DNA of 20,201 nt from Sphingomonadaceae bacterium (GTDB lineage: Bacteria; Pseudomonadota; Alphaproteobacteria; Sphingomonadales; Sphingomonadaceae), in contig SHLU01000015.1 of assembly GCA_004282995.1 (NCBI GenBank), positions 1-20,201 of the forward strand, in the 5' to 3' direction. Below the pieces are notes generated by a model. It made no database searches and was not told where the DNA came from. It saw nothing but the letters and a program-made list of their open reading frames with translations. This document shows, one piece after another, positions 1 through 7,911 of the stretch (positions within the stretch are counted from its first letter, which is position 1; each line of letters opens with the position of its first letter). Both the position numbers and the translations under genes were made by a program.

Positions 1-1937
1 CCGTCAGCATCGTCCTCGATATCGTCGTCCTCATCTTGATCGATGACGATCGGATCGAACTTGGGAGCTTGCGAAGGACGCGGGCCGGAACTGGTAACGC
101 TCATCTTGGCGCCTTCGTCTTCCCCATCGGGCACGACTTCGACCGTCACGCCATAGCGATCTTCGATCTCCTGCAGGTCTGCACGCTTGGAATTAAGCAT
201 GTATACTGCTGCTTCGGTGCTTGCCTTGAGGGTGATGATCGAGCCCTTGCCCCTGGCAGCTTCGTCCTCGATCAGGCGTAAAGCAGACAGGCCGGCGCTC
301 GATGCTGTGCGGACGAGGCCGGTGCCATCGCAATGCGGACATTCACGGGTGGTCGCCTCCAGCACGCCTGTGCGCAGACGCTGGCGGCTCATTTCCATCA
401 GGCCGAAGCTGGAGATGCGGCCGACCTGGATGCGGGCGCGGTCGTTCTTGAGAGCTTCCTTCATCGCCCGTTCGACTTTGCGGACATTGGAATTGTATTC
501 CATGTCGATGAAGTCGATCACCACCAGTCCGGCCATGTCGCGCAAGCGCAGTTGACGGGAAATTTCCTTGGCCGCTTCGAGATTGGTTGCAACCGCGGTC
601 TGCTCGATCCCGTGTTCCTTGGTCGAACGGCCCGAGTTGATGTCGATTGAAACCAGCGCCTCGGTCGGGTTGATGACGAGGTAGCCGCCCGATTTGAGTT
701 GCACGACCGGGTCGTACATCGCCCGTAACTGGTCTTCTGCGCCATAGCGCTGGAACAGCGGGACAGGATCGGAATAGGCCTTCACACGGCGTGCATGGCT
801 GGGCATCAGCAGCTTCATGAAGCTCTTGGCCAGTTTGTAGCCGTCCTCGCCTTCGACCACGACTTCCTCGATCTCGCGATTGTAGATGTCGCGGATCGCG
901 CGCTTGATCAGGTCGCTGTCCGAATGGATCAGTGACGGCGCGCTGGAAGACAGGGTCTTTTCGCGGATTTCATCCCACAGCCGAGCAAGATAGTCGAAGT
1001 CGCGCTTGATCTCGGGCTTGGTGCGGCTGAGACCAGCGGTGCGGACAATCAGGCCCATCGTGCGCGGCAGTTTGAGGTCGGAGACGACCTGCTTCAAACG
1101 CTTGCGGTCGCCTGCACTCGATATCTTGCGGCTGATCCCGCCGCCGTGCGACGAGTTCGGCATCAGCACGGTGTAGCGCCCGGCAAGGCTAAGATAGGTT
1201 GTCAGTGCGGCACCCTTGTTGCCGCGCTCTTCCTTGACGACCTGCACCAGCATCACCTGGCGACGCTGGATGACATCCTGAATCTTGTAACGGCGACGCA
1301 GCGCCTGACGACGGGCGCGAACTTCGTCGACTTCCTTGGCACGCGACTTGTTTCCGCCCTTGTCCTGGCGGCGGCCGCGTCCGCGTCCACGACCGTGCGA
1401 TTTGCCGCGATCCTCTTCCGAATCGTCGTCTTCGTCATCTTCGTCGTTGTCGTCGTCATCACCCTCGAGCTGACCTTCCTCGATGGTGGAGACCTTGTCC
1501 TTTTCGGACGTGTCGATTTCCTCGAGGCCGTCTTCGGCCAGGTCCTCGGCGAGTGCTTCGGCCGATTCTTCATCCTCGGCATCATATTCATCGCCGGGCA
1601 GATTGCCGCGGTCTTCATCCTCGGCCCGCAACCGCGCCTCTTCCTCGGCGGCTTCGGCCTCTTCAGCCAGCAAAGCCTCACGGTCAGATTGCGGGATCTG
1701 GTAATAGTCGGGGTGGATTTCGCTGAAAGCGAGGAAGCCGTGGCGATTGCCGCCGAAATCGACGAACGCTGCCTGCAGCGAAGGTTCGACCCGTGTTACC
1801 TTGGCGAGATAGATATTGCCTTTGATCTGCTTGTGGTCAGCAGATTCGAAATCGAATTCTTCAATCCGGTTGCCTTTGAGCACCGCCACCCGGGTTTCTT
1901 CCGAGTGGCGCGCATCGATAAGCATGCGCGTAGCCAT
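1..1937 (-). CDS. rne: Ribonuclease E, 5' part (runs off left edge)
   Basis: Endoribonuclease that starts mRNA decay and processes rRNA and tRNA precursors; normally the core of the RNA degradosome at the inner membrane or cytosol. 645 residues are visible from ATG 1937, which has GGAG eight bases upstream. The S1 domain begins near residue 35 (KGNIYLAKVTRVEPS) and is interrupted at about residues 92-195 by a very acidic, then Arg/Gly-rich insertion; its second half follows (QVMLVQVVKEERGNKGAALT). The DNase I-like catalytic part shows VSIDINSGRS with Asp432 and Asn434 and VIDFIDM with Asp475. The spacing of 43 matches E. coli Asp303/Asp346. The zinc-link CPHC is at residues 533-536 (bases 330-341), also at E. 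coli spacing. The C-terminal scaffold lies mostly outside the window. RNase G is unlikely given the insertion and the acidic sequence continuing past the catalytic core. It is divergent from the amidase gene. Confidence 0.96.
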   Translation of the reverse strand, partial: MATRMLIDARHSEETRVAVLKGNRIEEFDFESADHKQIKGNIYLAKVTRVEPSLQAAFVDFGGNRHGFLAFSEIHPDYYQIPQSDREALLAEEAEAAEEEARLRAEDEDRGNLPGDEYDAEDEESAEALAEDLAEDGLEEIDTSEKDKVSTIEEGQLEGDDDDNDEDDEDDDSEEDRGKSHGRGRGRGRRQDKGGNKSRAKEVDEVRARRQALRRRYKIQDVIQRRQVMLVQVVKEERGNKGAALTTYLSLAGRYTVLMPNSSHGGGISRKISSAGDRKRLKQVVSDLKLPRTMGLIVRTAGLSRTKPEIKRDFDYLARLWDEIREKTLSSSAPSLIHSDSDLIKRAIRDIYNREIEEVVVEGEDGYKLAKSFMKLLMPSHARRVKAYSDPVPLFQRYGAEDQLRAMYDPVVQLKSGGYLVINPTEALVSIDINSGRSTKEHGIEQTAVATNLEAAKEISRQLRLRDMAGLVVIDFIDMEYNSNVRKVERAMKEALKNDRARIQVGRISSFGLMEMSRQRLRTGVLEATTRECPHCDGTGLVRTASSAGLSALRLIEDEAARGKGSIITLKASTEAAVYMLNSKRADLQEIEDRYGVTVEVVPDGEDEGAKMSVTSSGPRPSQAPKFDPIVIDQDEDDDIEDDAD

Positions 1938-2020
1938 GTAAGTGTCTCCATGCGCAGATCGGCAAGGCCGTTGCCCGTTGACCGGGTGGCTGCTTGCTTT
2001 TGCGCAGATATGTAAAGGAA

Positions 2021-2045
2021 CCGCTGGCGGTTAAGCCGCGAGCGG
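2021..2045 (-). promoter_or_regulatory. Hairpin in presumed rne 5' leader
   Basis: Arms CCGCT/AGCGG and GCGG/CCGC enclose a TTAAG loop, with a single G/G mismatch between the two stem parts. In the rne transcript it is followed by a relatively A/T-rich unpaired-looking stretch (1994-2020) before the GGAG ribosome site. In E. coli, rne mRNA is autoregulated through leader structure; whether this hairpin does the same here is inference. Confidence 0.45.
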
Positions 2046-2115
2046 GATGGATAGACCGGCCACGAGACGCGGTGCGTGTCGTGGCGCGGGATGCTGTGTC
2101 TACGCCAGTGAGAAT

Positions 2116-2130
2116 GCGCCGCAGCGGCGC
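2116..2130 (-). repeat. Inverted repeat GCGCCGC-A-GCGGCGC in rne leader
   Basis: Perfect 7-base arms around a single base. In RNA it would form a short GC stem with a small loop. It lies about 180 bases upstream of the rne start, between two other hairpins, so it is probably part of a structured leader. Confidence 0.4.
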
Positions 2131-2154
2131 TGCCAAGCCCGGGACAACGGCGCG

Positions 2155-2170
2155 GCAACCATCGGGTTGC
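2155..2170 (-). repeat. Hairpin GCAACC-ATCG-GGTTGC in rne leader
   Basis: Perfect 6-bp stem with a four-base loop, just downstream (for rne) of the candidate promoter at 2195-2220. It would lie near the 5' end of the rne transcript, where a terminal stem can protect mRNA from decay; that role is inferred only. Confidence 0.4.
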
Positions 2171-2194
2171 GAGCCGGAGTGCAGGGGGTGGCTT

Positions 2195-2220
2195 CTCATA
2201 CTGGTATATCAACCTGTCAA
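2195..2220 (-). promoter_or_regulatory. Candidate rne promoter
   Basis: On the minus strand TTGACA (2215-2220) is a perfect -35 hexamer, followed after 14 bases by TATGAG (2195-2200), a 4/6 match to a -10 box. The spacer is shorter than the usual 16-18, so the -10 assignment is weak. If correct, the rne leader would be about 250 nucleotides. Confidence 0.3.
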
Positions 2221-2230
2221 TCACGTTACC

Positions 2231-2249
2231 TTCCGCGAAGGGCGCGGAA
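2231..2249. repeat. Inverted repeat TTCCGCG-AAGGG-CGCGGAA
   Basis: Perfect 7-bp arms with a 5-base loop, lying between the rne -35 candidate and the 14-bp palindrome. No T-run follows on either strand, so it does not look like a terminator; a protein-binding site is possible. Confidence 0.4.
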
Positions 2250-2298
2250 AGTAGCCGGAAATCTCATTGACCCTGCAGTGTCGACTGGCCCGGTTGGG

Positions 2299-2312
2299 GT
2301 CGTTCGAACGAC
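2299..2312. promoter_or_regulatory. 14-bp perfect palindrome, possible operator
   Basis: GTCGTTCGAACGAC is self-complementary over all 14 bases, with no spacer. It lies in the divergent region about 100 bases before the amidase start. Such symmetric sites are typical of dimeric regulators, but I do not recognise the motif or its protein. Confidence 0.35.
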
Positions 2313-2408
2313 AGGTTCGTCCGGTCGTCGCTTTGCTAGCAGCACCGGACAACTGCGGCAACTATATTGCGTAATGCCCCACCAACGCCTTAACACCGGC
2401 AGCAGATT

Positions 2409-3278
2409 ATGCCCCTGCGCTTTCAACTGTGGTTGGTCTTCCTCCTGCCGGTGGCGATTATCGCCGCCTTTTACGCGTTGGGGGCGAGCATTCCGGTGCC
2501 GCACCTGGGGCGCGATTATGTGCTGTCGCTGGGGCTGCCAAGCGCCAATGCCCCGGTCGACCTGCCGAAGATATACGGACCGCAGGACCGATCGCGACCG
2601 CTGGTGGTCATCGACCCAGGACATGGCGGGAAGGATCCCGGCGCCAGCACCGGCGGCACGCGCGAAAAGACCATTGTTCTCGGCTTGGCCATTGCGCTCA
2701 AGGACGCATTGCTCGAACAAGGCGGGGTCCGGGTCGCGTTGACGCGCGAAGACGATACGTTTCTATCGCTGGATGAACGTCCCGAGATCGCGCGGCGCAT
2801 GGGGGCTGCTCTGTTTGTCTCCATCCATGCCGATTCGGCAGGCGATATCAGCGGTGTACGCGGAGCCAGCATCTATACGCTCTCAGATAGAGCGTCGAGC
2901 GAAGCGGCCGCCAGATTTGCCGAGCGCGAGAACGATGCCGATCGTCTTAATGGCGTGGATGTGGAGGGCCAGAGCGACACGGTATCAGATATCCTTGTCG
3001 AATTGTCACAGCGCCGTGTGCAGCAGAATTCGGCCGAATTTGCCGAATTGATACTGCGTGAAGGGCGCGCCACTCTGGGCTTCCACCCTCAGGCGCGGCG
3101 TTCTGCCGTGTTGGCAGTGCTGCGCGCGCCCGACGTTCCCGCGGTTCTCTATGAAGCGGGCTATATAACCAACCCCGCCGATGCGCAGCGGCTGGCTTCG
3201 GCGGAAGGGCGCGCTGCATTCGCCGACGCGATGGGACGAGCGATCCGCATCTATTTCGCCCGTCAATACCGCGAATAA
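2409..3278 (+). CDS. N-acetylmuramoyl-L-alanine amidase (Amidase_3 family)
   Basis: Zinc amidase that cleaves the bond between N-acetylmuramic acid and the stem-peptide L-alanine in peptidoglycan, in the periplasm; AmiA/B/C-type, used in daughter-cell separation and wall recycling. The 289-residue protein begins with a hydrophobic segment (about residues 5-27) that is either an uncleaved anchor or a signal peptide. The Amidase_3 domain runs from about residue 64 to the end: VIDPGHGGKDPGA with His72, Glu86 in TREKTI, His140 in SIHADS as zinc ligands, and catalytic Glu249 in LYEAGYI. There is no LysM or AMIN domain, so the protein is little more than anchor plus catalytic domain. The ATG has no strong ribosome site. 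It lies 29 bases before PBP1A and is probably co-transcribed; this pairing next to rne is one I recall from other alphaproteobacteria. Confidence 0.95.
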   Translation: MPLRFQLWLVFLLPVAIIAAFYALGASIPVPHLGRDYVLSLGLPSANAPVDLPKIYGPQDRSRPLVVIDPGHGGKDPGASTGGTREKTIVLGLAIALKDALLEQGGVRVALTREDDTFLSLDERPEIARRMGAALFVSIHADSAGDISGVRGASIYTLSDRASSEAAARFAERENDADRLNGVDVEGQSDTVSDILVELSQRRVQQNSAEFAELILREGRATLGFHPQARRSAVLAVLRAPDVPAVLYEAGYITNPADAQRLASAEGRAAFADAMGRAIRIYFARQYRE

Positions 3279-3307
3279 GGCGAGACAAGCATATAGCGCG
3301 AGGACGA

Positions 3308-5842
3308 ATGCCCGTGCTAGGGACTGCCGAACATATGGCTGACGGCACCTCCATCGACACAATTCGATACCGCATCCGGCGCGAAGCGACCGGAGCTATC
3401 AACTGGCTGAAACGGCAATGGCGCGAGAGCCGTCTGTTCCGCTGGGCTATCTATGCGCTGGCCCTGCTGCTGGCGGCGTGGATAGTGCTGTGGGCCATAC
3501 TGGCGCGAGATATGCCCGATGCGGGGACGTTGCTCGAATACGAGCCACCTTTGCCGACCGTGGTGCGCGGGGTCGATGGCGAGATCGTCCACTCCTATGC
3601 CCGCGAACGCCGGGTGCAGCTGCAGTATGCCGATTTCCCGCAAGAACTGATCGACGCTTATCTGGCGGCAGAGGACAAGACCTTTTTCAGCCATGGCGGG
3701 ATCGATGCCGGCGGCCTTTTCGGCGCAGTGGTCGATTATGTCAGCAAGATGGGATCCGGCGAACGCGCGGTCGGTGGCTCTACAATCACCCAGCAGGTGG
3801 CCAAGAACATCCTGCTCAGCAACGAATATTCGATCACGCGCAAGCTCAAGGAAATGATGCTGGCGCGGCGCATCGAAGGGGTGCTCGACAAGCAGCAAAT
3901 TCTTGAACTCTATCTCAACGAAATTCCGCTCGGACGGCGTTCATTCGGGGTGCAGGCCGCAGCGCGCGCTTATTTCGACAAGGATGTGGGCGAACTCGAA
4001 CTGCACGAGGCGGCCTTCCTCGCTGTTCTGCCCAAGGCGCCTGAACGCTACGGCCGCAAGGGACAGGAACAGGCGGCCCTGGCGCGGCGCAATTTCGTGC
4101 TCGAACAGATGGTCGCCAACGATTTCGTCACTCGTGCAAAGGCGGACGCAGCCAAGGCGCAGCCGCTTGGGCTGGTCACCCTGCGCCGACAGCGCTCGGC
4201 CGACGCCGGCTATTTCCTCGAAGAAGTACGCCGCCAGCTGGTCGAGGAATTCGGGGAGACCGCCGAGGAGGGCGCCAACAGTGTCTATGCCGGGGGTCTC
4301 TGGGTTCGCACCTCGCTCGATGTCGAAATGCAAAACGCGGCGCGTAACGCCCTGCGCGAAGGACTTCTACGCTATCACGGCAACCGCGGCTGGCGCGGAC
4401 CGATAGCCACGCTCGACATGTCGCAAGGCAATTGGCAGGGCCAACTGCAAAGCTCCTTCCTCAGCATCAATTATCGTGATTGGCGCATCGGTGTGGTGAC
4501 TGAACGGTCCGGTTCGAGCGCGACGATCGGCTTTACGGATGAAACGACTGCGCCGCTGACGGGCTTTCCCGATGCTCTGAAGGCGGGGGACATCGTGGCC
4601 GCAGCGCCCTCGGGCAATGGCTTCCGCTTGCGGACCATACCCGATGTTTCTGGCGGGCTGGTGGTGCAGGACCCGGTCAATGGCCGTGTGCTTGCCATGC
4701 AAGGCGGTTTCGACAGCCGACTGGGTGCCTTCAACCGCGCCACTCAGGCCGAACGGCAGCCGGGTTCGACCATCAAGCCATTTGTCTATGCAACAGGACT
4801 CGATAACGGCTTCACCCCATCGACCCAGGTCGAGAATTCCAGCTATTGTTACTATCAGGGCTCGGCGCTGGGTGAGAAATGTTTCCGCGGCGGGCGCGGC
4901 GGGCAATACCCGATGCGCTACGGTCTCGAGCAGTCACAGAACATCATGACCGTCCAGATCGCGATGGAATCGGGCATGCCCAACGTCATCGATACATTCG
5001 AGAATGTCGGCATCGGTTCTTACCAGCCCTATCCGGCGTTTGCGCTGGGCGCGGGCGAAACCACCGTCGTGAAGATGGTCAACGCCTATTCCACGCTTGC
5101 CAATCATGGCCGGTTCAACGAGCCGACATTGATCGACTATGTGCAGGATCGCAGGGGCAAGGTAATCTGGCGGGCCGACAAGCGCGCCTGCACGGGCTGC
5201 AACATGGATGAATGGGACGGCAAGGGAATGCCGCAACTGCCGCCCACTGGGAAGCAGGCGATGGATGCGCGCACGGCGTTCCAGGTCGCGCATATGCTTG
5301 AAGGCGTGATCACCCGCGGCACGGCGAAACGGCTCAAGGATCTCGAACTGCCGATGTTCGGCAAGACCGGTACCACCACCGGCCCAACCGATGTCTGGTT
5401 CGTTGGCGGGACGCAGCAATATATGGTCGGTGCCTATCTGGGGTATGACCAGCCGCGTAATCTCGGCGGCTGGGTCGAGGGCGGCAATACCGCCTCGCCG
5501 ATCGTCAAGAGCGTGATCAAGGCCACGCGCAAGCGCTGGTCCGATCACCCTTCTATCGCTCCTCCGGGCGTGCGGATGGTGCGGGTCGATCGTCGTACCG
5601 GCAAGCGTGTGTTCGATGGCTGGCCCGATGATAGCACCGGCGAATCGGCGGTCATCTGGGAAGCCTTCAAGCCCGACACCGAGCCTCCCCGTTCGACCCG
5701 CGCCGACGAAATCGAGGCCAAGCGCAAGGAAATCCTCGCTCTGATCCGGCAAGGGACCCGATCGGGGCCGACACGCCGCGACGAGGCCGAGGAGGTCGGC
5801 GCGCTGGAGGACTTCGTCGAAGACCAGGGCGGCATCTATTAG
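3308..5842 (+). CDS. mrcA: Penicillin-binding protein 1A, bifunctional glycosyltransferase/transpeptidase
   Basis: Class A PBP that polymerises lipid II into glycan strands and cross-links stem peptides, anchored in the inner membrane with both domains periplasmic. It has 844 residues, usual for the family. One transmembrane helix lies at about 44-66. The GT51 domain shows EDKTFFSHGGID (catalytic Glu122) and GGSTITQQVAKN (residues 156-167). The transpeptidase domain has all three active-site motifs: Ser487-Thr-Ile-Lys490, Ser543-Gln-Asn545 and Lys686-Thr-Gly688. The region between them is consistent with the OB-like insert of PBP1A. The tail after about residue 770 is charged. Two starts are possible: ATG 3308, preceded closely by GAGGA, and ATG 3335 (MADGTSID); I keep 3308. 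Likely one transcript with the upstream amidase. Confidence 0.96.
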   Translation: MPVLGTAEHMADGTSIDTIRYRIRREATGAINWLKRQWRESRLFRWAIYALALLLAAWIVLWAILARDMPDAGTLLEYEPPLPTVVRGVDGEIVHSYARERRVQLQYADFPQELIDAYLAAEDKTFFSHGGIDAGGLFGAVVDYVSKMGSGERAVGGSTITQQVAKNILLSNEYSITRKLKEMMLARRIEGVLDKQQILELYLNEIPLGRRSFGVQAAARAYFDKDVGELELHEAAFLAVLPKAPERYGRKGQEQAALARRNFVLEQMVANDFVTRAKADAAKAQPLGLVTLRRQRSADAGYFLEEVRRQLVEEFGETAEEGANSVYAGGLWVRTSLDVEMQNAARNALREGLLRYHGNRGWRGPIATLDMSQGNWQGQLQSSFLSINYRDWRIGVVTERSGSSATIGFTDETTAPLTGFPDALKAGDIVAAAPSGNGFRLRTIPDVSGGLVVQDPVNGRVLAMQGGFDSRLGAFNRATQAERQPGSTIKPFVYATGLDNGFTPSTQVENSSYCYYQGSALGEKCFRGGRGGQYPMRYGLEQSQNIMTVQIAMESGMPNVIDTFENVGIGSYQPYPAFALGAGETTVVKMVNAYSTLANHGRFNEPTLIDYVQDRRGKVIWRADKRACTGCNMDEWDGKGMPQLPPTGKQAMDARTAFQVAHMLEGVITRGTAKRLKDLELPMFGKTGTTTGPTDVWFVGGTQQYMVGAYLGYDQPRNLGGWVEGGNTASPIVKSVIKATRKRWSDHPSIAPPGVRMVRVDRRTGKRVFDGWPDDSTGESAVIWEAFKPDTEPPRSTRADEIEAKRKEILALIRQGTRSGPTRRDEAEEVGALEDFVEDQGGIY

Positions 5843-5863
5843 CCGGCCCTGGCCGACCCCTGG

Positions 5864-5880
5864 GCGCTTGGTGCGCTTTT
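5864..5880 (+). terminator. Weak hairpin with T-tract after PBP1A gene
   Basis: GCGC-TTGGT-GCGC followed directly by TTTT, between the PBP1A stop and prfB. The stem is only 4 bp, so at best it is a leaky terminator. Confidence 0.2.
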
Positions 5881-5921
5881 CGATAACAAACGCTCCCGAA
5901 CTCAACCGAAGGAATTGACCC

Positions 5922-7049
5922 ATGCGTGCCGAAGGGCAGGCCCATATCGACCGCATCGAAGCCGCGCTTTCGCTCGTGCGCGAGTCGCTTGACTGGGACC
6001 GCGCGCTGCGCCGGCTCGACGAGCTCAACGCTCGCGTGCAGGATCCGAACCTCTGGAATGATCCCAAGGAAGCGCAGTCCATCAGCCGCGAGCAGAAATT
6101 GCTCGAAACTTCGATAAACACCGTCAACGAGATCAGCCAGGAAATGGCCGACGCGATGGAATTCGTCGAACTCGGCGAGGCCGAGGGCGACGAGGATGTC
6201 ATCACGGATGGGCTTGCCAGTCTCGAAAAGCTTGCCGAGCGGGCGGATGCCGACAAGGTCCAGGCCCTGCTTTCGGGCGAGGCCGATGCCAATGATACCT
6301 ATATCGAAATCCACGCCGGGGCCGGCGGGACGGAGAGCCAGGACTGGGCAGAGATGTTGCTGCGCATGTATGCCCGCTGGGCCGAACGTCGTGGCTTCAA
6401 GGTCGAGACGGTGGAGTACCAGGCAGGCGATCAAGCCGGGATCAAGTCGGCCACGCTGCTGGTCAAGGGCGAAAATGCCTATGGTTACGCCAAGACCGAA
6501 AGCGGCGTGCATCGGCTGGTCCGGATCAGCCCCTATGACAGCTCGGCGCGGCGGCATACCAGCTTCAGCAGCGTCTGGGTTTATCCGGTGATTGATGACG
6601 ATATCGATATCGAGATCGACCCATCGGACCTCAAGATCGATACCTATCGTGCCAGCGGCGCGGGCGGCCAGCATGTCAACACCACCGATTCCGCTGTGCG
6701 TATCACACACCAGCCAACCGGCATCGTGGTCGCCAGCCAGAACGACCGTAGCCAACACAAGAACCGGGCTACCGCCATGGGTATGTTGAAAGCGCGGCTG
6801 TTCGAGCGCGAAATGGCCGAGCGCGAGGCCGCTGCCAGCGGCGAATATGCCGAAAAAACCGAAATCGGTTGGGGCCACCAGATCCGCAGCTACGTTCTGC
6901 AGCCATATCAGATGGTCAAGGACTTGCGCACCGGCGTGACGTCCAGCGCTCCCGACGACGTGCTCGACGGTGCGCTTGATCCCTATATTTCGGCCGCCTT
7001 GGCACAGCGCGTGACGGGCGAGAAGGTCGATGTGGAGGATGTCGAGTAA
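5922..7049 (+). CDS. prfB: Peptide chain release factor 2 (no programmed frameshift)
   Basis: RF2 recognises UGA and UAA stop codons in the ribosomal A site and triggers peptide release. The 375-residue protein has the usual length and order: N-terminal helical domain, codon-reading domain with Ser203-Pro-Tyr205 in RISPYDSSARRHTSF where E. coli RF2 has SPF, and GGQ at residues 248-250 in GAGGQHVNTTDSAVRI for peptidyl-tRNA hydrolysis. ATG 5922 follows AAGGAA at good spacing. Unlike E. coli prfB, the frame is continuous: around codons 23-24 the DNA reads CTT GAC rather than CTT TGA C, so the autoregulatory +1 frameshift is absent. It is 79 bases downstream of the PBP1A gene. The SPY variant and the UGA-type context favour RF2 over RF1, which would have a PxT motif. 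Confidence 0.97.
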   Translation: MRAEGQAHIDRIEAALSLVRESLDWDRALRRLDELNARVQDPNLWNDPKEAQSISREQKLLETSINTVNEISQEMADAMEFVELGEAEGDEDVITDGLASLEKLAERADADKVQALLSGEADANDTYIEIHAGAGGTESQDWAEMLLRMYARWAERRGFKVETVEYQAGDQAGIKSATLLVKGENAYGYAKTESGVHRLVRISPYDSSARRHTSFSSVWVYPVIDDDIDIEIDPSDLKIDTYRASGAGGQHVNTTDSAVRITHQPTGIVVASQNDRSQHKNRATAMGMLKARLFEREMAEREAAASGEYAEKTEIGWGHQIRSYVLQPYQMVKDLRTGVTSSAPDDVLDGALDPYISAALAQRVTGEKVDVEDVE

Positions 7050-7128
7050 GGCTGGCCTTGACGGGCGGTGCGCCTCGACAAATTCGCGTTTTGCCTAAGC
7101 CGATATGACAGGCTAGGGCGAGTACGGA

Positions 7129-7893
7129 ATGCAAAGGGTAATCGCTTCTTCGCTGGCGCTATATCTTGCCACCGTGCTTGCCGGTTGCGAACGCGTGGCC
7201 GACGAAGAACCCGTGGCTGAACGCCCCGATACCGCACTCGAATTTCCGTCGCCCGACCGGCCGGTTTCCGACCTCGGTTCCAGCGAATTCAGCACCGAAA
7301 CTGCCCGCGACCGTGTGGGCGAAGCACGCAAGGTGATGGACTTTGCCGAGATCGAGCCGGGCATGACCGTCGCCGACATTGGCGCGGGCGAGGGCTATTA
7401 CACTGTCCGCCTGGCCACGCGTGTAGGTAACAACGGGCGCGTGCTGGCGCAGGATATCGACCCGAGGGCCTTGTCTCGGCTCGGCTCGCGGGTCGAACGT
7501 GAACGGCTCGACAATGTCGCGATAAAACTCGGCGCGCCAGACGATCCCCGACTGCCCGCCGACAGTTTCGACCGGGTTTTCCTGGTCCACATGTATCATG
7601 AGGTTAGCGAACCCTATGCCTTTCTGTGGCGGCTTTGGCCGGCGCTCAAGGAAGGTGGACGCGCTATCGTGGTCGATGTTGATCGACCGACCGATCATCA
7701 CGGTATTGATTCCTTCCTGCTCAGATGCGAATTCGAACAGGTCGGGTTCGAACTCGAAATGTTTCGTGATGCGCCCGAACTGGCCGGGTACTATGCACAG
7801 TTCCGCAGAGCCGCTACGAGGCCGAAGCCGGATGAGATAACTCCCTGCAAGGGTCAACCGCGCCGCGCCAACAGCGATGGCGGAACGAAATAA
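7129..7893 (+). CDS. SAM-dependent methyltransferase with lipoprotein signal
   Basis: A 254-residue class I methyltransferase. Motif I is VADIGAGEGYYTVRLA (from residue 81), an acidic pair follows in AQDIDP (Asp109, Asp111), and DRVFLVHMYHEV (148-159) fits the motif IV strand. Substrate unknown. The N-terminus is a good type II signal peptide: a hydrophobic stretch ending in LAGC with Cys20, then an acidic/proline-rich linker to about residue 55. This predicts a membrane-anchored periplasmic protein, which is odd because SAM is cytosolic. Signal-bearing predicted methyltransferases of this general type are known in proteobacteria (the COG4798 group, from memory). ATG 7129 has only a moderate ribosome site. 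It lies 79 bases after prfB and 18 bases before the flavoenzyme gene, so the last two are probably co-transcribed. Two further Cys residues (200, 240) could pair if exported. Confidence 0.8.
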   Translation: MQRVIASSLALYLATVLAGCERVADEEPVAERPDTALEFPSPDRPVSDLGSSEFSTETARDRVGEARKVMDFAEIEPGMTVADIGAGEGYYTVRLATRVGNNGRVLAQDIDPRALSRLGSRVERERLDNVAIKLGAPDDPRLPADSFDRVFLVHMYHEVSEPYAFLWRLWPALKEGGRAIVVDVDRPTDHHGIDSFLLRCEFEQVGFELEMFRDAPELAGYYAQFRRAATRPKPDEITPCKGQPRRANSDGGTK

Positions 7894-7911
7894 CAAAGAA
7901 CTGGGAAAGCA

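Larger units (their letters stand above)
1938..2408. other. Divergent rne/amidase control region, no gene
   Basis: This 471-base stretch separates the start of rne (minus) from the start of the amidase gene (plus). I see no open frame with credible codon use or ribosome binding site, and no tRNA. It holds several inverted repeats, listed separately: hairpins at 2021-2045, 2116-2130 and 2155-2170 that would lie in the rne leader, a 7-bp-arm repeat at 2231-2249, and a 14-bp perfect palindrome at 2299-2312. A TTGACA hexamer on the minus strand at 2215-2220 is a possible rne promoter element. For the amidase I see an AT-rich TATATT at 2363-2368 but no convincing -35 box. Confidence 0.7.

Noticed and set aside
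1146..2015. 289-codon plus-strand frame opposite rne
   Set aside because: It is antisense to the conserved RNase E S1 domain; its runs of Val/Ile/Phe come from the complement of acidic codons, and it lacks a ribosome site.
2363..2368. TATATT as -10 box of the amidase promoter
   Set aside because: The nearest TTG-type hexamer is 24 bases away, too far; left as a remark in the control-region entry.
4934..6292. 452-codon minus-strand frame across PBP1A and prfB
   Set aside because: It crosses two genes with complete catalytic motifs on the plus strand; high GC with G/C-rich third positions keeps antisense frames open.
5667..6878. 403-codon minus-strand frame opposite prfB
   Set aside because: Shadow of prfB, no family features.
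7058..7063. TTGACG after prfB as a promoter for the methyltransferase gene
   Set aside because: No acceptable -10 box at 16-18 bases; the candidate further down (TTGCCT) is no better.
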